Shown: in pieces, positions 1-9,026 of the stretch
Layout of the letters: every line of letters begins with the position of its first letter
Position numbering within the stretch: position 1 is the stretch's first letter
Assembly (NCBI GenBank): GCA_973895155.1
Contig: OZ316895.1
Coordinates: 14,880,001 to 14,944,000, forward strand
Origin: Marsupella aquatica
Taxonomy: Eukaryota; Marchantiophyta
DNA length: 64,000 nucleotides
Reading direction: 5' to 3'
Notes under the pieces: model-generated
Database searches by the model: none
The model's input: the letters and a program-made list of their open reading frames with translations, nothing else
What the model was told of the DNA's origin: nothing
Program-made: the position numbers and the translations under genes

Positions 1-1338
1 TCATGCTATGGGCAGGGTAATCTGCAATAGTCAACATTACAATAGCTCTAAGCAAGAATGGATTGGCTTCACCAATCCTCTACAGCATATCATATGTGAG
101 CACTCCAGTGTACCATAGCTTTCTCAGTTCCTCTACTAGAGGAGCAAGATAGACATCTATATTGGCTGCAACAGCACTGTCTGGCCCTGGAATCAACAAT
201 GCCAACATTACAAAGAACCGCTTTGTAGTCAACCATGGGGGAAGGTTGTAATTCAAAAGGGTTACATGCCAACAAGAGTACGCATTGTTCTTCTCACCAA
301 ATGGGTTCACCCCATCCAATGATAACCCAAGCCTAACATTCCTTGTCTCCCTAGCAAACTCAGGATACACATCATCAATCAACTTCCATTGCTTTGAATC
401 TCCAGCATGGCGTTGTAGCCCATCTCGACTTTTGTTCTTAGCTGTCCATGTCATCAACTCTGATATGGCACGGCTCCTGAACATTCGCTGCAGTCTGAGA
501 ATTATAGGAAAGTGACGGAGTACTTTTGCAGGTTGCTTGGACTTCCCATTGTTCCGGTACCTGTGCTTCCCACATGTAGGGCATGTCAACTTCTTCTGAT
601 GTTCGTTTCTGAAAAGAACATGCCCATCAGGACAGACATGTATTGACTCATAGTTCAGCCCAAGTTTTGATATCAGTCTCTTTGCCTCGTACATGTTTTT
701 TGGCACTAGATTACCTCCTGGTAGCACTGTTTTCTGCAAGAAGGCCAGAACCTCAGACACAAAGATGTTTGGCACATTGTGGTTCCCACAAATATTCAGA
801 AACATTAGCACAAATGCTAATTTGGAACACTTGCTTCCTGGGAACAGCGGATTGAAGGCCTCCTGAACTTCGGTTGGGGAGCCAAACATGGTGTCCTCTC
901 CAGCTGTACCTGTTGCCCAATCTCAAACTCATCTGAAGACTCGTGGTCATCACCCGGTGCGGTCTCAAACTCTTCTGCATCTTCCATGTCCTCCCGCATT
1001 GCATCCATATCCTGGAAAATATCCTGCACCATTTGCTGAACATTGATCCCTTCGTCTGCAGGCTGCTGAAGGACTTCAGACCCACCCAGTTGAGTCATCA
1101 CATCTGCCAACCCACCAGTGAAGAACTGGTCTCGCCTTGCACTATTTGCATTCTCAAAGTCAGCCCTCCATTCCTCATATGAAGAATCAGCCTCATTCGG
1201 ATCGTTTGTAACACGCCAACGAGGGTGTCTCCCATGAATTGCCAAGTGCCCATGAATCTGCCTCAAGACTCTGGTGTGGGAGCCATTGCATTGAGTGCAA
1301 GGACATCTCATTCGTGAACTTGGACCTGACCGTGCCAC
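1..1338 (-). pseudogene. CACTA (En/Spm) transposase, broken, runs off left edge
   Basis: This is the DDE-type transposase of a CACTA element (Transposase_21/tnp2 family), which cuts and reinserts the transposon. The N-terminal part (1338 down to about 900) carries the transposase-associated zinc motif RCPCTQCN...H. The core (889 down to 80) has the family landmarks LGLNYESIHVC, a Cys cluster (LTCPTCGKHRYR), RNVRLGLSLDGVNPFG, NLPPWL and LLIPGP. Two lesions are visible. The N-terminal and core frames differ, so a frameshift lies near 890-900. A TAG at 80-82 stops the core just after TYDML, yet the same frame continues to base 1 with family-like sequence (FLLRAIVMLTIADYPAHSM). The element is therefore probably non-autonomous. 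The rest of the gene lies left of the window. CACTA ends were not found. Family assignment is firm; the pseudogene status follows from the two breaks. Confidence 0.9.
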
Positions 1339-1857
1339 TTTGGCCTATTCCCCATTCCAGAGCTTCTGGTCGTGTTGGGAAACCCTCATTGGATGATGTA
1401 GAGGCAACCTGGCAGATGTTGGATGGGTCCAAGGGGGAGGGTGACCTACAGACACTCTTCTAGACTCCATCTTAGAGTTCAGAACACAGGCACTCAGATT
1501 TAATTGTCATTTCATTATGAAAGTGGAAAATACATTTCTTGTTTAGTTGTGTTCCGATGTTCACACTATCTACCAAAACATATGACATGATATAGTGTAA
1601 TAAATCATGCATAGACTTTCTACAACCACCAACAAAAACAAGAAAGGTTCCTGAATCGTGTACCTATTCTCAGGTCACACTGTAACAAAATTCCTAACTG
1701 TCTCAGGGTGTCACCTCCTTCGCTGTCCTCACTTATACTGCCTCAGTCTGCAATGGCCAACCAAGCACGTACATCCATGACCATATCAGAGTCCAATCAC
1801 CTATAGTCATAGACAAACGTGCCTGGTGTGAGAGCAGTATGAGATCTCCTCACATTA
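1339..1857. other. Gap without recognised gene
   Basis: This stretch lies between the transposase start and the F-box ORF. It is AT-rich and holds only a short minus-strand extension open to 1432 in another frame, with no recognisable domain. No terminal inverted repeat or CACTA end was seen here. Confidence 0.5.
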
Positions 1858-2460
1858 TTACCAGAGTTCATCTGGATACCCACCCTGTTCTCGATGGTAG
1901 TCACACCTGAGGTACACTGGCATGTACATCAGGTCATCAAGGAGTATGCCCTGGGCATACCAGGGTGGGGTTCGATCTGTGCCTACAAGAAGTGGTTCTA
2001 ATGCCCTCCACTGGGGGGAGCTAGCTACCAAGTCCCTCCATTGTGTGCTAATTAGTCTATATTTGCAAATGTCTTGTGCGGTTGACCACTGAAGAATTCT
2101 GGGCCACACATCCGACAACATTATATCATCTGGCAAACCAGGCAACAAGGAAGTCCCCACAACATTCTGCTCTTCAATTTCATCTGCTGAAAAATAAGAT
2201 TCATCGTCTCTTGCATCCTCAGGCGGTGTTGAAATATGTTTCAACACCAACCCATGCAGGAGAGTCCAAACAGTGGCCAGCCATGTGGCAACCCGGAGGA
2301 GGAGCCTACATAGCGCCTGTTGATGTAGGAAAGGCAACATACCCACCAAAGTCTGCCGCCAAGATTTGAGCCCACCCAGTAAGTTTACAGTGACACCCCC
2401 AGGCCCAGCAAGAAACCACAATCCGCCAACAGTAAAATAAGTCCAACTGCGACCAACCAT
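1858..2460 (-). CDS. F-box-like domain protein
   Basis: A 200-residue ORF with an ATG start and TAA stop. Residues about 105-155 resemble an F-box: LPGLPDDIMLSDVWPRIL, then a CKYRLISTQWRDLVASSPQW segment like the L-x-S-x-x-W-R-x-L half of the motif. F-box proteins recruit targets to SCF ubiquitin ligases through Skp1. The first 75 residues are hydrophobic with several Trp and Leu, which could be membrane-associated or could be a wrongly predicted N-terminus. No C-terminal LRR or Kelch repeat follows, so the substrate-binding part is absent or in an unseen exon. It lies on the same strand as the transposase and about 0.5 kb upstream of it. Domain call is by eye; expression is unknown. Confidence 0.55.
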   Translation of the reverse strand: MVGRSWTYFTVGGLWFLAGPGGVTVNLLGGLKSWRQTLVGMLPFLHQQALCRLLLRVATWLATVWTLLHGLVLKHISTPPEDARDDESYFSADEIEEQNVVGTSLLPGLPDDIMLSDVWPRILQWSTAQDICKYRLISTQWRDLVASSPQWRALEPLLVGTDRTPPWYAQGILLDDLMYMPVYLRCDYHREQGGYPDELW

Positions 2461-2551
2461 AACAAGCTACGTTAGTTCAAATATCACATTTATTTCAAAG
2501 ATGTGATTTGTACACAAAGCTTGTCTCAAAACTGATGCTACTACGTACTCC

Positions 2552-3276
2552 TCACTCTGATTCAGAATCGCTAATAACCTCTTCCTCACTTGTTGTCACA
2601 TAGTTTTCACTGTGAGGATCCAGACCCTTCCGTGGCCAGGCCTCAAAAAGATCATAGTCCATTGGGTTTTGACGCTTCCCAGCTGCTACTGATTCCACAA
2701 GCCAAGCATATGAAACCACAAACACATTATGGGACATGACATAAAAGCGAATGTCACCCTTCCCAAACTTGCGGCAGGCTTTGGGATATGACTTAGTAAT
2801 GACATGAGTGGTGTCCTCTGTTATATTCTCCTCCACTGTCCCACCTAGGTCAAGCACTGTGGACTTGTACACTTTGCACTTAACCTCTCCAATTCCTGCC
2901 TCCACAAAAACCATGCTCAGCCCTTTCAGAATGGGGGTTGGTTGCTTCATCTCCTCAGCCAACATACTCTTCAGCCTTCTTGAGCTTTGTCCTTTGTTGA
3001 GTACAGGTCCATATTGGACATCAGCAAGCCGTGCCTTTGCTTCCCAGACTTCTTGTTCAGCCCAAGCTGATGCAGTAGCTTCTTCATCCTCCCATAGTTC
3101 ATATTGCTTAGTATCCTGTACAATCTGATGTGCTATGGAATCTGTGATCCAAGAGGCCTCAACTACTTTTAGGCCTCGCTCAGTAATTGCAGAATTCATG
3201 TAGGACCATGACCATTTCTTTATCACTGATAGCCATGTCCCTGCAACAACATGTGTAGTCTCTGGAGTGATGTCCT
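2552..3276 (-). CDS. Tandem BRCT-domain protein, 3' exon
   Basis: BRCT domains bind phosphopeptides or mediate pairing in DNA-repair proteins. The frame is open from a likely splice acceptor (TGTAG ending at 3277) down to a stop at 2552. The first part, THVVAGTW...GLKVVEASWITDSIA, looks like the second half of one BRCT domain. After a charged linker, a second domain starts at ILKGLSMVFVEAGIGE and continues through LGGTVEENITEDTTHVIT to VSYAWLVESVAAGKR, with the conserved GGT and W-x-x-x-S positions. It is most like BRCT domains of the Pol lambda/TdT type. The protein ends in an acidic Ser/Glu tail (TSEEEVISDSESE). The start of BRCT 1 must be in an upstream exon at 3.3-4.0 kb that I could not place. 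It could be a repair gene, a captured fragment, or part of a longer transcript with its neighbours. Confidence 0.6.
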
Positions 3277-3277
3277 A

Positions 3278-4020
3278 CACTACAGTGCCATGGAGCTCAG
3301 AGAATCGTTTCTGTACAGTTGGCCAATGCACTTTGGTCAACCCATGCTGGCCATGGACCAAAATGGCTCTGACCCCTGTAAACACTGCTGGGTGGTCACA
3401 CTTTCTATGTTTCCCAGGCTCCATGTACACACACCCTACGTGATCAGAGTGAATATTGGAAGAGTGGGTTCACCTGCCAATAAAAGGACACCAAAATTCC
3501 TGCTTTTTAAGTTGATCCGGTCCACTGTTGCTCAAGTCCAATTTTGATAGGTACAGGGGATATGTGAACAATAAGTACTAGGCACCTGCACCGATGCAGG
3601 ACATTGTTTGAGTATATACCAGGAAATCCATATCAAAGGTGAAATGAAGTGCAACCAACTTGTCATGGCCGCACATACATATTTTGTTGTAAAGGAGGAT
3701 ACATTCAATGACAAACTTATAGGGCAATTTGATTAATTGCATGCCTGATAATTCATATGCTTACAACTTTGAAGTCCTGTTTTAATTTAGCAGTCTGATG
3801 AGAGTGTTTGTGAAAATGACCACTCAGCCTAAATACTTCCAAGAAGGCTTGTTAGGATAAGTTTTTATAGGCATGTACCCAGCCACTGATGCTATAGCAT
3901 AGGATAAGTGCTGCCTATACAAACTTGCCTACCCAACTCCTTTTCAAAATTGGAATCTCTGCAATCCCCCAAAAATAGTACACCCACATCAGGTGCCCTG
4001 TGCATGTACAATATTCAGCT
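3278..4020. other. Spacer, possible intron of the BRCT gene
   Basis: No domain is readable in either strand. It should hold the missing first half of BRCT 1 if that gene is intact, since the exon at 3276 opens directly after an AG acceptor. Confidence 0.35.
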
Positions 4021-4701
4021 TCATAGCCAAGATATGTGATCTCTCACAGGAGTGCGCGAGGTAGGATCAATGGCATGGCGATGACAATAAAATATCCATC
4101 GATCAACACCATGTGCAGAGTGATCATAGATTTCTCTGTCACAAGCATAACCCTCTGCTTGACGATCTTTCAAGCAATGATAGTGCCACATAGTGGGACA
4201 CCTAGCACAGTGGACTATGTCAGCCCAGTACTCATCATTATGCTCACCACATGCCTTGCACCTATGAAGTGGGCAAGCTGTGGCATGAGCAGGCAAACAC
4301 TCAAAACAGAAAAACCTCACACAAAAACGGTTTGGACATTTCCTAACATCCGGTGCAGCATCAACAGAGCCCTCATAGGACCCCAACTTCCCACACTGTG
4401 CACACTTAGCTTGCTTCTCCAAACAATCAGTGCACATCCAGTCTCCCTGGTGTGTTGACGGGAGGCCCACCCCTGGACAATTGTTTTCTGCAGCAAGGTG
4501 AGACTCCGAGTTGAGGTGGAAATGCCTCATGCAAGGGCCCTCACAGATGACCAAGCTCCCACCATCGTCACAAATGGCACAACAATGAGCTGCCTTCTGG
4601 AAAATTTGACTTGCAGAGAAGTTAGTAACGTGTGGCCCAGGTACACCTGTGTTGCTCACCTCTATCACACGCTTTTTCGCTGGAATTTTGGGGCATGCCA
4701 T
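4021..4701 (-). CDS. EDM2-like PHD-finger module protein
   Basis: A 226-residue ORF, ATG to TGA, made almost entirely of the zinc-binding PHD assembly known from plant EDM2 (ENHANCED DOWNY MILDEW 2). EDM2 reads histone marks and controls silencing and poly(A) choice at intronic transposons. Finger 1 spans residues about 40-95 (CCAICDDGGSLVICEGPCMRHFH ... WMCTDCL; each piece is part of a Cys4-His-Cys3 pattern). A second Cys set follows at about 98-150 (KCAQCGKLG ... CPLHRCKACG). A third finger lies at about 150-210 (IVHCARCPTMWHYHCL ... FYCHRHAID). The ending TPVRDHISWL matches the place where the EDM2 module normally ends. The large methyltransferase-like region that follows in EDM2 is missing. 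This may be a stand-alone reader, a gene fragment, or transposon cargo. Confidence 0.7.
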   Translation of the reverse strand: MACPKIPAKKRVIEVSNTGVPGPHVTNFSASQIFQKAAHCCAICDDGGSLVICEGPCMRHFHLNSESHLAAENNCPGVGLPSTHQGDWMCTDCLEKQAKCAQCGKLGSYEGSVDAAPDVRKCPNRFCVRFFCFECLPAHATACPLHRCKACGEHNDEYWADIVHCARCPTMWHYHCLKDRQAEGYACDREIYDHSAHGVDRWIFYCHRHAIDPTSRTPVRDHISWL

Positions 4702-5451
4702 GCCTACGCATGAGACAAATAGTACAATTAAGTAGACAATACAGGCAATACATTTTGGCAGACTTTACAGACAATATATTCTAGCAGACTTCACAGAAAG
4801 TAAAATTTAGCATTTAAGGTACAACGGCAACTTATACTGCAATGAATTGCAATGGCCACACAAGGATGCAGGGCAGACATACTTTTGGTATGTTGAGCCC
4901 ACACACAAAACTGATCTCCTAGTACAATTGCTCCACCAGCACCTCAATTTCATGGCTATGATTCACCAAAAAAGATCTGCAACAACATTTCATGCATTTG
5001 AATCACATACAATAGTCATCACATGAAAAACAGGCATTTTTCCAACAAGATTGGGATCAAGTAGTGTGACGAGGGTTGTACTTTATACATCCTATATAGG
5101 CTATGATAGTGAGACAAATAAGTTTGAATACGTGACTGTATGGGATGTTTGCAGGTTATGACATGGCCCATTAATTCTGTCATATAATGTTACAATGTTG
5201 GCCAAGTTAAAGCAGTCATTCAAGCAGTCTTTCATTGGAGAATTTAAAGAGAGCTTGCTTAATTCTTACATTAGGATATTCCACTTAGTGCAGCCAAATT
5301 AGGATAAGTTATATACTATGGATCCTAAACCCTGCACCCAAAATTGCTCAAACTTCAAAATTTTAAATAATTATCCACGGTGCTTAAGTCAGAGCATTAA
5401 GTTATAGGTCATTGCACTCTGGTCTGTGCATACGGTGTGACAAGTGCTCCT
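4702..5451. other. Gap without recognised gene
   Basis: AT-rich. Between about 4725 and 4800 there are short repeats of a GCAGACTT-type motif interspersed with ACAAT runs. No ORF with a recognisable domain was seen. It could be the 5' region of the PHD gene. Confidence 0.4.
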
Positions 5452-5901
5452 CTACAGCGTGTGATCCAAACATGTGTAGACACCAAACGCACCGGTGGTG
5501 GGGTCTGGGAGGCCAGGACAAGTGACATCGCCAGGCACACTACAGGATGGCGAGTGGTTCCAGATGATACATTGTGCTCTATGCAAAAATTGACACCCAA
5601 GAGAACGGTCATCCAACTCTGGGCTAGAAGCCCGACAGGCAGGACAGTCATATTGGCAGCTGTGTACACACCCTTGGGCCCTAATTTGTGGCGGGTCATG
5701 TACAAGAGACAGAAATACCAAGGATGTTGGGAAGGGTAGAGAAGCAGGTACAGGCCGACTGTAGTTATTCCTGGCAACAATAGGGTACTCAAAGTACCAT
5801 GCAGACTGGGCAGGAAGGATCCCAAGTCTCACATACTCAAGGCGCAACCTCTCTGCCTTGCGTGCAAGCCGCACATGTTCAGCATTGCGGGTGCTCACCA
5901 T
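5452..5901 (-). CDS. Hypothetical Cys-rich ORF
   Basis: A 149-residue ORF with an ATG in fair context (GTTATGG). The start is basic (RNAEHVRLARKAERLRLEYVR, helical, Arg/Leu-rich), followed by a Cys-rich half with pairs such as CQYDCPAC, which could bind a metal. I do not recognise a family. It is the most upstream of the run of minus-strand ORFs leading to the transposase and could be their first exon. A second minus frame (5409-5825) overlaps and is probably a shadow. Low confidence that it is translated. Confidence 0.25.
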   Translation of the reverse strand: MVSTRNAEHVRLARKAERLRLEYVRLGILPAQSAWYFEYPIVARNNYSRPVPASLPFPTSLVFLSLVHDPPQIRAQGCVHSCQYDCPACRASSPELDDRSLGCQFLHRAQCIIWNHSPSCSVPGDVTCPGLPDPTTGAFGVYTCLDHTL

Positions 5902-8900
5902 AACTGTTGCTTTTGTTCAGATGTCTTGTGTTCACGTCCTTTGACGTCCTTTGATCAGCAAGGTGAGCAAGAGCTGTACTTGCCTCACCAACAACAACCA
6001 ACCTGAACTTATCAGTTCCCACTCACTGTGTCATTCCCTTGATTCCAACTAGAGGTCATAGTATAAACTTAGCATGAAACACTCCTAATCAACAATGTTG
6101 CAAACTACAATATCCAGAAACACTGAAAGTCTCTGCCTGCAGTGAGCAACAGAGAGGTAGTTCACTGCTTGCAAGAGTGACTGAGCAGGAGTGTAGGCAG
6201 ACTGGCATTCAGTTGGCACAACTATATTGTGCATCAACACAAAAGCTCTTATAAACATGATATGCATGAAACTCATCGATAAAATAGAAGGAAACTAAAC
6301 AGTGGATGCAAAACAAAGCAAATTACAGCACAGGTCGGCACAGGGCAAAATAGAGCAAAATAGAGCATGGATCGAGAAAATGAACAACATGTAGTTCTTA
6401 CGCAAGAAACTCAGTGACAGCAAACAAATTCACTAGCCCCAGGGAGTGAAGCAAATGAGTACCAAGCCAACCAACTAAGATTGACTATGAAATGCAAGTG
6501 ACATCATTTCAACCAAAAAAAACAATAAAGCACTTAGGCAACATTAATATAGAAGTGTAGTGGAATTATATCATGCGACAGATCATACTTGGTTCTACCT
6601 GAGGTGTACAGGCATACTGCCCTCAGGTAGAATGTGTATGCCCGCACATACACAAGAGGATCCCCAACAAAGCATAGAACAATATGATCTGAATTCCCAA
6701 TTACTCTGTTCTGTCTATACCTATGTTCATCAAAAAATGTTATGAGCAGACATTGAGAAGCTAGCAAAATAGAGGAGCCAATCGAAGCCAAAATATTACA
6801 TTGCAGGTTGAATACATCAGTCACTGCCAAGAATCTATGCATGAAACAAACATGAAGGTATCGAATATGTATATGCATTACAGACTTTCATGCTAGACAG
6901 TGGCCGAAGTTAAAATGAACTAGTTTTGACTTTATGACTCTCTGAATGAAAATATTTTATTTCAGAATTATATTCTATTTCAGAATGGGTTCAACTGTGT
7001 GGATTGTGAACTGTCCCACTTGGAATTCCACTATTTGGGCTATCTAAGAATGCAGTTCAAAGGACATACAATGCAAGACAGTTAGAGATCATGTCTTCAT
7101 TCCGACGTCCAATTGGACATTTTATGTCACAAACTGCGCAAGCAATGAAGTCCATGGAATTTTCTCAAAAATGCAGCTTCTGTTGTTGGTAAAAGCAACT
7201 ATGAGTTTCCTATTGAGTGCCCCCAATGCACAATACTACCAGAGGCCCACTTTAGACAACGATGGCTGTTATTACTTATTGGGAACTCGGATGCATATAT
7301 ATTGAAATGCTTCGCAGAGTGTTCCGACCACAGGCAAACCTAACATCAATCTCAACATTCAGTCCCGTCTCAGAATTGATTTAGAGGAGGCTTAGCATTC
7401 AATACAGTGTCAACAATCAGACTTGTCTTCACATTCAACATCCGATTGCAAGGGGCTTCGATGAAAGCACAAGACAGAGCTATAGAAGAAGAGACAGAGG
7501 AAGGCACCTGTGTGTTTGGGGAAAATGTGAAGCTCCAAAGACCACCCTAAACTGAAGTCGCAGCGCGCAGTTGGCCGGTTGTAGGTTGATAAAAGCAAAG
7601 CATAGAGCCACTTGGACGTCTGCAATGTTGTGAACTTGCTCCTTTCCTCACACTGTGACCGATGTAGCAAGGCACAACAGTCCTATCAATCCCCACAGAA
7701 TGTGGAATCTTTCCGTCGCAGTTGAGGTCCTATGCCTGATGACATGATCAAGAATGAGTAGCTACAATGTCCAGTCTCTCTTGACAGGGTGACATAGCAG
7801 CAATACATACATTGGATCAAAGCACGAGTCGGAGAAAAACAATGAGAGATAAAAATGGACTTTTGCTCACCCATGTGTTGGATGGAAGAATGCAGCTACG
7901 AGGGCCGGTCTCCAGCTACAGCTCCTTGATGGCAAACCGCAGGCTCTTCCCGGTTCTTCAACCAAAAACTGACCCGAAACACACTCTTGCAATGTCCTGA
8001 GTTAGTCGCAACAACTCCAATGTAGGTTGCAGCTGCCAATCCGTTCCCTCCGCCCTCCTTGCCAATGCCAACTCCCGATAGCAATGAGGCTTGTTCAGCT
8101 GACCTCCTTTGTAGGAGCTCCCAACTCCCAAAGGAAAATTGTCACTACTCAGCTAAAAAACGGCCCCTGGACCTTGTCGCTGCCAATGTGCGTCGTGCGC
8201 TCAGTTCTCCTGCCCACCAAGAACTTCAACTATAACTTCAACTCCAATGCCCAAGAAGATTGATGAGCTCCTTAGTCAAAGACGCAGCTGGAAGGGTATG
8301 CACGCACTTACAGTTCACTAAGCTCCAATGCCCGGGACGATTGAGGAGCTGGTCCTGAGACTGGTCGCAGCTTGCACTCTTCACCTCAGGAATCCCGCGA
8401 CGTTGTTTGAGCTCACAATACGCTTGGAAGAGAAGGATAGCTGCAGTAGACTTCACCCTAAGTCTTTACGCCTCCCACACAGGTCCCGCATTAGTAAAGC
8501 TTGTGCAGTGCCTTCCGCAATAGTAGCAAAACTCCCGACTGACTCCCTCCTTCCGCAGCAGTAGTGATCACCTCCCTTGGCGCAACTGTGAATGCGCTCT
8601 ACTTGCAGCCCAAGGACTAAAATGTCCTCAGCACGCAGCGATGGAAGGTTGGCAATGGGAGAAGTTACATACGGGACCCACACCACCACAATGAGCTCGT
8701 AGTTTTACGAGGGAAAGTGAAGGAAATGCGCACCCTAGCCAGCCGCAAGGATGCACTTCCGCCTTGGTGTCTGCACCTTCTCCCGTCTCCCGATCAAACG
8801 AAGCTCAGACATGTGTGACTAAACGGGACGTGCGACTAAACGGGACGCGGGAACGGAAAAGTTTCACCTGATGGTGGCGATCAACTCCATCCAATGGTGC

Positions 8901-8961
8901 ATGTCCCCCGATTAACCCCCTCCCCCTTGAGATCAATATAACCCCCACGCCCATGTCATAT
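5902..8961. other. Intergenic, no gene recognised
   Basis: Only short ORFs on both strands, none with a domain I recognise. The composition changes from AT-rich (5.9-7.4 kb) to more balanced, Pro/Leu/Ser-coding sequence at 7.7-8.8 kb, which may be an old exon-like or repeat-derived stretch. No tRNA or structured RNA was seen. Confidence 0.4.
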
Positions 8962-9026
8962 AACCCCCCTAAACCCCCTTTAGGTGTCTTGGTAAAACCC
9001 CCCTAAAACCCCCTTTAGGTGTCTTG
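8962..9026. repeat. Telomere-like C-rich direct repeat, 2 copies
   Basis: Two near-identical copies of a 30-31 bp unit (8962-8991 and 8996-9026) containing CCCCCCTAAA and CCCCCTTTAGG before GTGTCTTG. The CCCTAAA core equals the plant telomere repeat, but the unit is longer and C-enriched. More C-runs flank it from 8915 to 9045. Confidence 0.7.

Noticed and set aside
8962-9026. True interstitial telomere array
   Set aside because: Only two CCCTAAA motifs occur within a longer unit; there is no run of consecutive telomere repeats.
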